Notes: generated by a model not told the origin, from the sequence alone. DNA of 64,000 nucleotides from an uncultured Mediterraneibacter sp. (GCA_944381495.1 CALWLJ010000006.1:62001-126000); one strand, 5' to 3'; shown: positions 1 through 9,013, numbered from the stretch's first letter. A program made the numbers and translations.

Positions 1-665
1 GCTGAACTGCAGAGAAAACGGGGCTCTGACCGATAGTATCCGCATATTCTCTTCATCCTGCGGAAAATATTGGCCAGATGAGCGCCGAAAGCGCCTCTGT
101 AGCTGTGCAGTTCATCAATGACCACATATTTCAGATGGGTAAAAATAAAATCAAACCCGTATTTGCTGTGGTTTGGCAGAAAGGCCGCGTTCAGCATCTC
201 CGGATTAGTCAGGATAATATTCGCGCTCTTCCGGATCCGGCTTCTCTCCGCCTGCATGGTATCTCCATCGTACACTCCCGCAGAGATCCGTCCCTCCCCG
301 AAATACTCGAGAAACGGCTGCAGAGCCCGGTACTGATCCGCCGCCAGCGCCTTGGTCGGATACACAAAAACCGCCCGGGTCAGAGGATCCTCCAGCACTG
401 CCTGCAGCACCGGAAGCAAGAAGCTCAGTGTCTTTCCACTGGCTGTAGATGTCGTGATCACCACATTTTCTCCCCGGGATGCCGCCTGAAACATCTCCGC
501 CTGGTGGCAGTACAGCTGCGGGATCCCGTGAGTGGTCAGATATGACCGGATATCCGGGTGAAGCCCTGCCGGAAAATCCGCGAAGACAGCCTCCCTTTCC
601 GGAGTAGTCCTGGTATATATGGTCAGATCCTGAATGTTATCTGTACTTTGATAATTCTGCTGCAA
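1..665 (-). CDS. DEAD/DEAH-box helicase, YprA/MrfA-like, 5' part only
   Basis: This is the N-terminal 221 codons of a superfamily 2 helicase that runs off the left edge of the window. It has a Walker A-like motif TTSTASGKT at about residues 67-75, a TNPEML motif, and a DEVH-type box read as VVIDELHSYRG near residue 190. That box and the following basic helix (FRRMKRICGYY) are typical of the YprA/MrfA/Hrq1 group, which carry a C-terminal DUF1998 region and take part in DNA repair. The start is taken as TTG at 665, because the frame has a stop just upstream and a GGGAG Shine-Dalgarno sequence lies about 10 nt before it. ATG is not available nearby. The family is quite sure; the repair role is inferred from known relatives. 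Confidence 0.8.
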   Translation of the reverse strand, partial: MQQNYQSTDNIQDLTIYTRTTPEREAVFADFPAGLHPDIRSYLTTHGIPQLYCHQAEMFQAASRGENVVITTSTASGKTLSFLLPVLQAVLEDPLTRAVFVYPTKALAADQYRALQPFLEYFGEGRISAGVYDGDTMQAERSRIRKSANIILTNPEMLNAAFLPNHSKYGFDFIFTHLKYVVIDELHSYRGAFGAHLANIFRRMKRICGYYRSEPRFLCSS

Positions 666-772
666 ATCTGTTCACTCCCTGATTATTATTTCCTGGTCAC
701 TATTTATAGAAAGCATGGGCGGACATTGTGATCCATATAAATGGAAACCGGATCACAGCGCCCGCATCCTCT

Positions 773-1003
773 TCAGTAAATCTTCTCAATATCTCCCGTG
801 ATCCCATACTGCTGCCGGAAAGCCTGCAGGTCATCTTCCCCGCGGATCAGCATAATCTCTTCAAACTTTCCCGTAGAAAGATCCCTGAATCCTGCAACCT
901 GTTCCCCGGTGCAGATACTGCATCGGATCGCAGGACTCTTAAGAGCCGGGTCATAGGATTTTGCTGCTGTTGATTTAGTCTTTTTCGAAAATATAGAAAA
1001 CAT
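773..1003 (-). CDS. Small conserved protein of unknown function
   Basis: A 76-residue protein starting MFSIFSKKTKS. The ATG at 1003 is preceded by GGGAGGTG six bases upstream, which favours it over an upstream in-frame ATG. The protein has a basic N-terminus, a Cys-x-x-Cys pair (RCSICTGEQVAGF) and an acidic, helical C-terminal half ending in GDIEKIY. Proteins of this shape occur in Lachnospiraceae, sometimes labelled aspartate dehydrogenase, a name nothing here supports. It follows the 233-residue gene on the same strand with about 20 bases between them, so the two are probably co-transcribed. Function unknown; the Cys pair could bind metal. Confidence 0.65.
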   Translation of the reverse strand: MFSIFSKKTKSTAAKSYDPALKSPAIRCSICTGEQVAGFRDLSTGKFEEIMLIRGEDDLQAFRQQYGITGDIEKIY

Positions 1004-1026
1004 ATGGGCACCTCCCGTTCTGATCA

Positions 1027-1728
1027 TCAGTTGAACGGCAGCTCATCGTCCAAAAAATCAAAGTCTTCTTCTTCCATTTCCATCATATACTCACCCAGTT
1101 TCTTGTCATACTGCTCCAGGGCGTCATCCATCTTCTTCTCCATGTCTTTATTTCCGTTCTCCCGATACAGACAAAGCGCTGCGGTAAAGATCACATCATT
1201 ATCTTCCGTGCATACAGTATCACCGGTAATGTATCGTCTGACAACCTCTTCCGCGCCTTGAAAATCCTTTTCCCGGATCTTCGCATAAATCAAAGCAGCC
1301 GCTGCAAGCGGATTGTCCTTTTCATCCGATTCCCAGTCCTCACAGTATCTTCGCGACTCCTCTGTCCTTCCCTGATTCCCGAGGGCTAAAGCCAGAAGGA
1401 AACGGATTTCCGATGGATACTCTTCCTTCCACTCAAAAAGTTTCAACAGCTTCCGGCAAACAGACTCAAGCTCCGGATACATCTCATGCATGTCCAGTTC
1501 ATCCAGATAATCTTCAAGCCATCCCTGCACGTCATGAGAGTAATCCGTCTCATCATCCAGAAGATATAGTTCCTTTGCAAAGTCCGGATTCCCAGAGCGT
1601 CCATCAGAGATGATCTCCTGCAGAAGATTAAAGCCGGCATTCCAGACGCTGATATCTGAGATGCCGTGGGCCATATTGGAATAGCAGGTTTGTGTATATT
1701 GGTCAAATTTTTTCCATAGTTTATTCAT
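1027..1728 (-). CDS. Hypothetical protein with TPR-like helices
   Basis: A 233-residue acidic soluble protein. The middle (residues about 95-200) has repeated helical segments of the tetratricopeptide kind, such as FLLALALGNQGRTEESRRYCEDW and ALIYAKIREKDFQGAEEVV, and the C-terminus is strongly acidic (EMEEEDFDFLDDELPFN). No catalytic motif is visible. The start ATG at 1728 has GGAGGTTCCC just upstream. It probably forms a short operon with the downstream 76-residue gene. A protein-protein binding role is only an inference from the TPR-like pattern. Confidence 0.6.
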   Translation of the reverse strand: MNKLWKKFDQYTQTCYSNMAHGISDISVWNAGFNLLQEIISDGRSGNPDFAKELYLLDDETDYSHDVQGWLEDYLDELDMHEMYPELESVCRKLLKLFEWKEEYPSEIRFLLALALGNQGRTEESRRYCEDWESDEKDNPLAAAALIYAKIREKDFQGAEEVVRRYITGDTVCTEDNDVIFTAALCLYRENGNKDMEKKMDDALEQYDKKLGEYMMEMEEEDFDFLDDELPFN

Positions 1729-1763
1729 GGGAACCTCCTTTGTTGAATATAATATTTTCTACA

Positions 1764-4016
1764 TTACTCGAACTCAATTTCTTCTTCCGCCTTGACATAA
1801 ATATCAATCTGATTTTCAATAATCAACTCGTTAACAATCCAGCCTCGCATCATGCAAAGTTTCACGAACTCATCAATCCGGTTCACCCCATTCATTTCCT
1901 TCAGCGTAATCACAACACCGAATTGCAATCCCCGTCCCGCTTTTACTTGTGCTCTTTCCTTCGTCTTTATGCTCAAGCCCCACATACCAGCACCATATAC
2001 TTTACGGGATCTGGCATTACTTTTTACAATTTCCTTAATATGCTTAATATTATCCCACTTTCGATACATCTGTCGTGCTTCTTCTTCATAAAGGATAATG
2101 GGACCATCCTCTGACTGTTTATTTTGGTCGATTGACTTGATTGTAGGCTTTCCATTTTTTTCCTGAATTCTTCCAAAATGTATATCCATCTCAGTTCCTG
2201 TATAATCAACTCCTTGATTTCGATCACTTTTCGGGAAATATGCCAAAGTAGCCCTCGCAAAATAGGGAAATCCTTTCATATCCTGAGGCACCGGAATATT
2301 ATAGGTATACGTTTCAAAGTTTTCGATTGTCCCTGTCATAATAAATCGTATCTCATCATCCTGAGATTGCAAAATATTTTCAATTCGCTTAGGAACAATG
2401 CCATATCCTGTGCGATTAAGAGTGGTAGTATCTCTTTTTTCCCATCCAGCAGCAGAGTCAATAATTAAGGCCTTTGCCACTTCTCTGTTCAATCCCATAA
2501 TATAAATTAAATAAGCTATCTTCCTTGTAATCCACGGCGCCGCAAAAGATGTACCTGTAACATATGCTTTGCCTAACGGATCACACACGATTATTTTATC
2601 TGGTCCATCCCCACCATAATAACTCACGTCGGGTTTATGAAAAAAAGATAAAACAGGCCCTGTCCTAGTATAGGAAGACTGCTTTCCATGAAAATCTACA
2701 GCATTAACTACCAATGAATTTAACGAATCCGCAGGTGCACCTATCCTCATATCCTTCTTTTTTTCATTCTTTGGCTTATTTGTACCTGCAATAACAAAAA
2801 TCACATCATATTCACTTTGAATTCGATCGAGTTCTGCTGCTTCCGGAGAAATAAAATTTTCATGGATCTCCATTGCGGAACCTAATGACAAATTCCAAAC
2901 TTTAATATCTGAGTTTTCCATCACAATATTTCGAATCATTTTTAGTATAGTAAAAGAACTAAATCCTTTTGCGACTGAAACACCAAAATGTCTAACTCGA
3001 AATCGTCCACAGCCATCATCCAAATCTGGATTAAAGCTCGGTCCATCAACAATTATAGACGAAACTTCCGTACCATGAATATAATCTTCCGAGCATAACT
3101 CAATATCATCTTTAATTACTCTTCTGTAATCTACCCATTCATGAAAATATACCAACTCATCAAATTGAGTATCTATTACACCGATTACAGGCTCATTACC
3201 AGGCTTTGGAATCGACAAAATCTTCTCTTGCTCCTCTTTCTTCAAATAATCAGGCGCATCGAATGAAATCTTGGAAAAATCTATTACATCCATCGCGATC
3301 AAATACGGAGCTTTATCCTGCAAAATCTTAATCTCATCTGGTGTAAGTCGTAGAGTCGTATCATTAAGCATCTCCGCATTAATCATATCAATCCCGAACT
3401 TGCTGAGAAGGCTAATTGTATCCACTCCTGTTTTGTATATTGTTATGATTGAATCATTAATAATTTCCCTTTTTTCATATTCCTGATCCACGCCAAATCG
3501 TTCCACATAATATGCATCTACGATGATTTTTACAAATACTGTTCTTGCAGGTTTTTTCTCCTTATAACGGCCTTTATTAATAGCCATTATATCGTCATGT
3601 GAAATATGATCTCCATAATCCCGTTCTACAATTTTCAGTGCAAGTTCCAGTTTTTCAATCGTATCTTTTATTACTTGTCTTGAAATAAAATGTGTAAACA
3701 CATGTTTTTTTGTTTCGTCATCTCCCTGAATGAATCTAACGCCTCGTACAGATTCGTTCGGAGATTTTCCGCCTTCTCCCAATAATGTCTTTAGTCGATT
3801 ACTTTTTGCAACAATATGATAATAATAGGCATTTACGAGGGTCCCTCCTATCTCAGGTCGATTCTCCCAATATTTATAAACACTTTTCAACTGTTGAATC
3901 AGTTCTCGTAAATGTCCCGCCGATACTATTTTACCTTTTGGCAAATTAATAGGACCTCCACCTCCACTATTTGCTCTTTTCTGGAATTGCCCTTTTAATT
4001 GTAGAATATTATTCAC
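1764..4016 (-). CDS. Subtilisin-like (S8) serine protease, IetS-like partner of the AAA ATPase
   Basis: A 750-residue protein with a long N-terminal region (1-270) and a peptidase S8 domain. The catalytic residues are all visible: Asp282 in GVIDTQFD, His314 in IHGTEVSS, the oxyanion Asn413 in IAGTNKP and Ser490 in GTSFAAPW. There is no signal peptide, so the protease should act in the cytoplasm. The ATG at 4016 overlaps the end of the upstream AAA ATPase gene by 8 bases, which indicates translational coupling. A cytoplasmic S8 protease coupled to an AAA ATPase matches the IetAS pair, first described as a plasmid-maintenance toxin-antitoxin pair in Agrobacterium and later listed among anti-phage systems. 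The AT-rich composition differs from the flanks and suggests transfer. Enzyme class is near certain; the defence role is inferred. Confidence 0.85.
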   Translation of the reverse strand: MNNILQLKGQFQKRANSGGGGPINLPKGKIVSAGHLRELIQQLKSVYKYWENRPEIGGTLVNAYYYHIVAKSNRLKTLLGEGGKSPNESVRGVRFIQGDDETKKHVFTHFISRQVIKDTIEKLELALKIVERDYGDHISHDDIMAINKGRYKEKKPARTVFVKIIVDAYYVERFGVDQEYEKREIINDSIITIYKTGVDTISLLSKFGIDMINAEMLNDTTLRLTPDEIKILQDKAPYLIAMDVIDFSKISFDAPDYLKKEEQEKILSIPKPGNEPVIGVIDTQFDELVYFHEWVDYRRVIKDDIELCSEDYIHGTEVSSIIVDGPSFNPDLDDGCGRFRVRHFGVSVAKGFSSFTILKMIRNIVMENSDIKVWNLSLGSAMEIHENFISPEAAELDRIQSEYDVIFVIAGTNKPKNEKKKDMRIGAPADSLNSLVVNAVDFHGKQSSYTRTGPVLSFFHKPDVSYYGGDGPDKIIVCDPLGKAYVTGTSFAAPWITRKIAYLIYIMGLNREVAKALIIDSAAGWEKRDTTTLNRTGYGIVPKRIENILQSQDDEIRFIMTGTIENFETYTYNIPVPQDMKGFPYFARATLAYFPKSDRNQGVDYTGTEMDIHFGRIQEKNGKPTIKSIDQNKQSEDGPIILYEEEARQMYRKWDNIKHIKEIVKSNARSRKVYGAGMWGLSIKTKERAQVKAGRGLQFGVVITLKEMNGVNRIDEFVKLCMMRGWIVNELIIENQIDIYVKAEEEIEFE

Positions 4017-5058
4017 TTAGATTCACCTCCTTGAGTTCCCGGGCAACCCCGCTTTTTGACTTTTTTGTAAGAATAGCAATTTCTCTTACAGTAAAATTCT
4101 GCGCCTGCAATTTTTCTAATTTCTGTGGCATTTCTCCACATATCGTATAATATAATCGTCTAAAATAATCCGTCCCATCATCAGGGTCACTAAAAGCGAC
4201 GGCTGTACGAATGATATTTTTCAACTCACCTGGATATGGAATTGGATCCAGCAATTGAATAATTTTTCGAAATAGCCGAATATCCCTATTGGCCAGCTTA
4301 AATTTTTCTAGAAATGTATTCAATAATTCTTCTGCTACTTTAATTAAATCTTCCTGTGTATAACGGTTAAAATCAATATTTGAATCAAAACGCCTGGTTA
4401 ATGCCTTGTCGAAATATTGATAAAGATTTGTCGTTGCAATCAATACAACCCGTTCATCTAAGCGATCCAGCCCCCTCAGCATTGCGGATGTCGCCCTCCC
4501 CATCTCTCTGAGATCATTCGCGTTTGTTCGATCCAGTGCTATGGCATCAATTTCGTCAAACAAAACGATTACTTTATCCGGATGCGGGAAACTATTTATT
4601 TCCTGGAATAGTCGACCTATATTCTTTTGTGTCTGCCCTAATTTACTATCAACAATAGCCGAAAAGTCTACCATAAAAATCTCTCGATTTAAAATTCTTG
4701 CCAGTTGCTTTACTGCCTCAGTCTTTCCTGTCCCTGGAGCTCCCTGCAAAAGGAATTTATTGATTCCTACATTATGGGAAACTGCATTGACGATTCCAAG
4801 AAGATCTTGAGTAATAATCTCTGGTAAAACTAAAATGTCCCCCGATATTTCTACCTTCTCAAATAAGGCTGATTCATTTTCATTCATTTGTGGAACAAAT
4901 GTATTGGCATTTGACATTAAAGCCATGATATATTCTGCTAACTGATAATCTCCTGACGCATCAAAATCTTTGGCAATCTCATATGCTTCACTTCTGAATG
5001 CCGCATCATTATTTTCTGCATAATATTTGATCAGGTTAATCACATTCTTCTTTTTCAT
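4009..5058 (-). CDS. AAA ATPase, IetA-like, with C-terminal helix-turn-helix
   Basis: A 349-residue AAA-family ATPase. Walker A is GAPGTGKT at 106-113, Walker B is VIVLFDEID at 163-171, sensor 1 is ATTN at 208-211 and the arginine finger is in TRRFD at 221-225. Residues about 322-345 (VREIAILTKKSKSGVARELK) look like a helix-turn-helix. The start is taken at 5058 because AGGAG lies 9 nt upstream and the predicted promoter would begin transcription downstream of the alternative ATG at 5100. It is the first gene of a two-gene operon with the S8 protease. In IetAS-type pairs the ATPase is thought to restrain or direct the protease. Family certain, system assignment likely. Confidence 0.82.
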   Translation of the reverse strand: MKKKNVINLIKYYAENNDAAFRSEAYEIAKDFDASGDYQLAEYIMALMSNANTFVPQMNENESALFEKVEISGDILVLPEIITQDLLGIVNAVSHNVGINKFLLQGAPGTGKTEAVKQLARILNREIFMVDFSAIVDSKLGQTQKNIGRLFQEINSFPHPDKVIVLFDEIDAIALDRTNANDLREMGRATSAMLRGLDRLDERVVLIATTNLYQYFDKALTRRFDSNIDFNRYTQEDLIKVAEELLNTFLEKFKLANRDIRLFRKIIQLLDPIPYPGELKNIIRTAVAFSDPDDGTDYFRRLYYTICGEMPQKLEKLQAQNFTVREIAILTKKSKSGVARELKEVNLSE

Positions 5059-5090
5059 ATAACACCACTCCTGAGACCTTTTATAATCAG

Positions 5091-5124
5091 AATATATCAT
5101 CCCGGGACAATATTGTCAATATTG
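5091..5124 (-). promoter_or_regulatory. Promoter with tandem CAATATTG palindromes before the ATPase-protease operon
   Basis: On the minus strand, TTGACA (5119-5114) and TATATT (5096-5091) are separated by 17 bases, a near-consensus sigma-A promoter. Two copies of the palindrome CAATATTG (5108-5115 and 5117-5124) cover the -35 box, and a GGGACAA motif recurs at 5104 and 5124. A repressor bound here would block RNA polymerase. The helix-turn-helix at the end of the ATPase is a candidate binder, by inference only. Confidence 0.6.
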
Positions 5125-5218
5125 GGACAAATTATAAAAATTATAAAAACAAATAGAGCTAACACAGCAAAGCCATGCAGCTCTATTATCTCCTTGTCAC
5201 AGTGCATTCTTCTTTCCT

Positions 5219-6403
5219 TCACCAGTCAGGATACTGCTTCGGCGCCGGATTCACAGCCCTGATAAGCTGAGGGTTCTCTACGTGTCCCTCTGATATTTTA
5301 AGGACCTTAATATCAAACCACCACATATCTCCAAAGTCAAACAAATAAGAAAACTTCATCCCTTTTCTCAAATCCAGATCTCCCAGGAAAGTATCATCCA
5401 CAGACATCTCGTCACCGGAAGTGAACGCCGCGTCTAGTGTATATGTCTCCCGCATCATACCCTGTCCTGTGTAAAAGGCGAACAAATGGTCATCGTCAAA
5501 CTCAAAAACTTTCTGGATCGTCCGGTGAAGCGTATACAACGTATCCGACAGATTAAGGCATACCGTGCGGCTGCAGTCTCCATACCTGACATCTATTTTC
5601 AGTTCAACTGTCAGTCCGCTGTAATCCCGTTCCTGCTCCTCAAACATTTTGCTGATATTCCCGGTACAATACTCCGGAAACCTTTTATGCATGTACTGAC
5701 CGAAAGTGAAGTCAATCAGCGTATCATCCTCTTCGCACTCATTGTAGAGCCGAATCTGATCACTCACTTCACATAGTATGTTAAAAAGGGGCTGTATTTT
5801 TATCCTGCTGTGTTTTACCGCTTCCCCGTCCGGAATCACATCCGTTTCTTCCACTTTGACCACGCCCAGTTCTTCCAGATAACACAGGATTGCCGCAGGA
5901 CGTCCGATCCGGTACAGGAACAGAAATCTGTCCGGAAGATAATAGGTCTCTCCGGGAACCGCTCCGGTATGCTCAGCCCACTCCATGAAAGTATCGACTT
6001 CCCACTCAAAGCTTGTCTCTTTCTTTTCAAACCCTGTGTCACACATCAGGATCATCAGAAAAAGCACATATCTTTCTATTGCCGATGCATTCCAGAAAAG
6101 TTCATAGTCCTCCCCTTTTATCATACCGGTTCCCTTTTCATTTATTTCAAGGATATGATATTTCACCGCTATGTAATAAAAAAAGTTGATGACCAGGTAG
6201 TCCGCCTGAAAACGGGTCGGCTTTTCATAAGCTTCCCGAACCTTCAAATGTGAATTCAGCTCGAAACAGTCCTTTTTCCCGATAACCCCTGATTTTTTCG
6301 CCAGTTTTACTCTGTCCTGAAGTACATAGTCGCAAAATATTTCAAATTCATGGCATACCTCTGCCGCCCGCTGTTCTATCACTTTCACATCAACGTTCAT
6401 CAT
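5219..6403 (-). CDS. pRiA4b ORF-3-like domain protein
   Basis: A 394-residue protein whose last 140 residues carry the plasmid pRiA4b ORF-3-like fold. Its hallmarks are LHRTIQKVFEFDDDHLFAF, then KGMKFSYLFDFGDMWWF, and the closing proline-rich tail NPAPKQYPDW. The first 250 residues are helical and contain no motif I recognise. This domain often occurs alone or with helical N-terminal parts in mobile and accessory DNA, and its biochemical role is unknown. It is transcribed in the same direction as the ATPase-protease pair but is separated from it by that pair's promoter. The start could also be one codon downstream (ATG-ATG). Confidence 0.75.
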   Translation of the reverse strand: MMNVDVKVIEQRAAEVCHEFEIFCDYVLQDRVKLAKKSGVIGKKDCFELNSHLKVREAYEKPTRFQADYLVINFFYYIAVKYHILEINEKGTGMIKGEDYELFWNASAIERYVLFLMILMCDTGFEKKETSFEWEVDTFMEWAEHTGAVPGETYYLPDRFLFLYRIGRPAAILCYLEELGVVKVEETDVIPDGEAVKHSRIKIQPLFNILCEVSDQIRLYNECEEDDTLIDFTFGQYMHKRFPEYCTGNISKMFEEQERDYSGLTVELKIDVRYGDCSRTVCLNLSDTLYTLHRTIQKVFEFDDDHLFAFYTGQGMMRETYTLDAAFTSGDEMSVDDTFLGDLDLRKGMKFSYLFDFGDMWWFDIKVLKISEGHVENPQLIRAVNPAPKQYPDW

Positions 6404-6447
6404 ATGCTCCTTTTCCTGTGCCTTCTCTTCTTATTCTCCCAGTCCTA

Positions 6448-7164
6448 TCACCCCAGTATATCCTTCAGCACCCGGAACAATTCCGCCTCCGACCTTACCT
6501 CATACGCCGGCTCCTCTGCTCCATCCGGTCTCTTTTTCCCTCTCCGGTTCATCCATACCGCGTTCCACCCGGCATTCATGGCTCCTTCCACATCCAGATC
6601 AAAGGCGTCTCCCACAAACCAGACCTCGCCTTCTTCCATATGCATCCGTTTTCTTGCAAGATCGAAGATCTGCCGGTCCGGCTTCACCGCTCCCGCATCT
6701 CCGGAGACAAATATATATTCTTTTGGAATCCACCTTTCCGCCTGGAGTCCACGGATCTTGTCCCACTGATGCCCGGACAGTCCGTTCGTAATAATACCCA
6801 GCAGTGCATGTTCCGCGCACCAGGCAAGGATTTCTTCCATCAGAGGCGTCATCCGGATATGCTTCTGACATTCCTCGTAGACCTGTTGGAACTCCAGGGC
6901 ATCCTGATCTGAGATCACAATGCCGAATTCTTCCAACGCCTTCTGCATACGGCATATATACAGCTCTTCCATAGTGATCTTCCCTGCAAGTGCCCTGGAA
7001 AATACCGCATTGCTGTACTTCCTCGTAACCGGGAAAAGCTCTTCCGCGCTGACCGGGATATCACCTCTGAAATATTTCTCATATGCCTGGACAAAAGGCA
7101 TCGTCTGATCATATAAAGTGTCGTCTACATCAAATAAAACCGCAATTTTTCTGTTTTCCCCCAT
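6448..7164 (-). CDS. HAD-superfamily phosphatase
   Basis: A 238-residue soluble hydrolase. Motif I is VLFDVDDTLYD near residue 10, with the nucleophile Asp and the acid/base Asp two positions on. Motif II is IITNG near residue 125. The motif III lysine is in GAVKPDRQIF, and motif IV is VGDAFDLDVEGAMNAGW. A helical cap lies between motifs I and II, as in the YjjG/phosphoglycolate phosphatase-like branch. The substrate cannot be read from the sequence; small phosphorylated metabolites are usual for this branch. It stands alone between the pRiA4b protein and a small DUF6472 gene. Confidence 0.85.
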   Translation of the reverse strand: MGENRKIAVLFDVDDTLYDQTMPFVQAYEKYFRGDIPVSAEELFPVTRKYSNAVFSRALAGKITMEELYICRMQKALEEFGIVISDQDALEFQQVYEECQKHIRMTPLMEEILAWCAEHALLGIITNGLSGHQWDKIRGLQAERWIPKEYIFVSGDAGAVKPDRQIFDLARKRMHMEEGEVWFVGDAFDLDVEGAMNAGWNAVWMNRRGKKRPDGAEEPAYEVRSEAELFRVLKDILG

Positions 7165-7271
7165 ACATCTCCTCCGTAGTTATATCTCAGTTCTGCTTCC
7201 AATAAAGAGTATCGTTCATAGAAAGCAGATACAGACAATATTGATTCATACTGATGTTCTTTCTTCTCTCC

Positions 7272-7460
7272 CTACATCTGCTTCCTCACCACCGCATACT
7301 CATCCCCGTTCCGGTAATACGGACACTGATAGTATCGGTCCGACATGATCCGCACATAGTCGTCCTCGTCCATATTCATATCGCACATATAAGCCTCGTA
7401 CTCATCATCATATACATAAAATGCACAGGTATCACAGCTTGATCTTTCTTTTCCTTTCAT
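7272..7460 (-). CDS. DUF6472-type small cysteine protein
   Basis: A 62-residue protein with the pattern SSCDTCAFYVYDDEYE, then YMCDMNMDEDDY, then QCPYYRNGDEY, giving four cysteines that could bind a metal. The start is placed at ATG 7460 because GGAGG lies 5 nt upstream; the longer reading frame has a poor ribosome site. I recognise it as the DUF6472 family, common in Lachnospiraceae and without a known function. It sits between a HAD phosphatase and an unrelated orphan gene. Confidence 0.7.
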   Translation of the reverse strand: MKGKERSSCDTCAFYVYDDEYEAYMCDMNMDEDDYVRIMSDRYYQCPYYRNGDEYAVVRKQM

Positions 7461-7552
7461 TTCCGCCTCCAGCTCTGTTTTCTTGTTTCCTGTTATCGCC
7501 ATATCAGTACAGAGACTTATCTTTTACTGTACTGTTCCTTTTCCGCGCTCTT

Positions 7553-8680
7553 TCACAGCATCTTCCCCGCCTCCGCGGCAAACATAAGCCCGGACATCTG
7601 AGCCCTGCTTTCTCTGCTCTCTCCTTTTCCTTCCTTTTCTCTGCCTTCCTGCTCCTTTCTGAACATCTCCCGAAGCAGCGCGCTCTGGTCTGCCCAGGTG
7701 AAAAGACCGGAATGGCAGCACTGATTTCTCCTGCCCTTACAGTTTTTCAGCCGATGCTCAAAAGCGAGCCACCAGCGTTCATTATACTCTTTTTTCCCCG
7801 TCTCTGCCATTTTGCTGCCGAGTTTTTCACATTTCCCGTGGATAATATACTCAAAAGTGCCTAAGGTAAACTCCTCCTCTCTGGCATCCTTCAGCGCAAC
7901 CATACCGCGGCCTTTTCCCTGGCCCCGTATTTTCTGATCCGGGAACAGCCGGCATAATGTGTCCTCTGTAACCGCATCCGGAGAGAACTGCTGCATCTGC
8001 TGGTCCTCCTGCCGCCCCTGCTCTTCCTGCCATCCCTGTTCTTCCATTTCCACATATCCGGAAGTGCAGCTGTCCTGCCTGCCGTGCTGATCTTCCTTTC
8101 CGAAAAATCGCCGCTCCAGTTCTTCCACGGCCTGTCTGTACTGCTTTTCATCTATGCGATCAGACAATTTCCCGCTGTTGTTCCGTATCTGCGCCATTGC
8201 CCAGATCACAGTGGACAGGGAGAGGGAATGTTCTACATATGTACCATCCGGCGCAAGCTGCAGACTGGCCCATGCGATTTCATCAAAGGAGCGCTCACAC
8301 CGCTCCCCCGCCTCTCTGGTTGGCAGCGCCTCTGCAATACATTCGATACAGGATTCCCGTTTTATTTTTCCGATATAAATGGTGATATTTCCCCACTTCT
8401 TCATGCCGCATCCTGACGCCTCAGATGAGACTTCACCATATATATTTCCAGGCTTTTGAAGCTCAAGATAATCCCACAATGTCTTATCCTTCAGCTTCCT
8501 GCTTCTATAGTCTGCTTTTGCTTTTTTCATCCTGCTGCGGATATCCCACATGGCGTCGTATTTATCCTGGGCAAGAAATTCCATCGTGTACCAGTAGTCC
8601 AATATCTTCTGTGCCTTTTTCACGTCAGCGCTGTCCTTTTTCATTGTCCGGTCGTTCCTCTCCTCTTCTGTGCAGTTCAT
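7553..8680 (-). CDS. Hypothetical protein, possibly the N-terminal part of a larger helicase-type protein
   Basis: A 375-residue soluble protein. Residues about 20-190 begin KILDYWYTMEFLAQDKYD and continue through WGNITIYIGKIKRES and SLSTVIWAMAQI. This resembles the N-terminal region of very large AAA/helicase proteins in Firmicutes. The rest is a low-complexity Gln/Glu-rich stretch (about 205-235) and a basic C-terminus with no Walker motif or DE box. Either the gene is a stand-alone version of that N-terminal domain or it is a truncated remnant. The start is uncertain: ATG 8680 has no clear ribosome site, and ATG 8644 has AGGAGAGG about 12 nt upstream. Function unknown. Confidence 0.5.
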   Translation of the reverse strand: MNCTEEERNDRTMKKDSADVKKAQKILDYWYTMEFLAQDKYDAMWDIRSRMKKAKADYRSRKLKDKTLWDYLELQKPGNIYGEVSSEASGCGMKKWGNITIYIGKIKRESCIECIAEALPTREAGERCERSFDEIAWASLQLAPDGTYVEHSLSLSTVIWAMAQIRNNSGKLSDRIDEKQYRQAVEELERRFFGKEDQHGRQDSCTSGYVEMEEQGWQEEQGRQEDQQMQQFSPDAVTEDTLCRLFPDQKIRGQGKGRGMVALKDAREEEFTLGTFEYIIHGKCEKLGSKMAETGKKEYNERWWLAFEHRLKNCKGRRNQCCHSGLFTWADQSALLREMFRKEQEGREKEGKGESRESRAQMSGLMFAAEAGKML

Positions 8681-8854
8681 CTGATCATCTGGTTACCTTT
8701 GATCCCTCCCCGGTCTCATAACATGATTTTACTTTACCGGAAACACAGATGCAATCATAACTGTCTGAAATTTGTTACTGTTCATTTGTTCTCAGATGTC
8801 CGCCATAACGGAATATGCCTGAATAGTAACAGTAACAAAATTTATAGTCAGCTC

Positions 8855-8883
8855 TTGCAAAAAATCCCAAACAGCCGTATCAT
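8855..8883 (+). promoter_or_regulatory. Promoter of the thiC leader
   Basis: TTGCAA (8855-8860) and TATCAT (8878-8883) are separated by 17 bases. The predicted transcription start near 8890 lies just before the TPP riboswitch, as expected. Confidence 0.6.
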
Positions 8884-8910
8884 AACAGGTAGTCAGATAC
8901 AATTGGATAG

Positions 8911-9003
8911 CGACTGCGGGGAGCTGGCCGAAGCCGGCTGAGAGGAGACTTCTTCGTCTCGACCCGAAACCTGATTTGGATAATGCCAACGTAGGGATGA
9001 GTG
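8911..9003 (+). promoter_or_regulatory. TPP riboswitch (THI element)
   Basis: The conserved THI-box parts are present in order: CGGGGAGC, a short P3 stem, GGCTGAGA at 8936-8943, then ACCTGATTTGGATAATGCCA and CGTAGGGA at 8991-8998. The aptamer binds thiamin pyrophosphate. It lies upstream of thiC and is followed by an intrinsic terminator, so it most likely stops transcription when TPP is plentiful. Confidence 0.96.
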
Positions 9004-9013
9004 AAGAGAGTTT

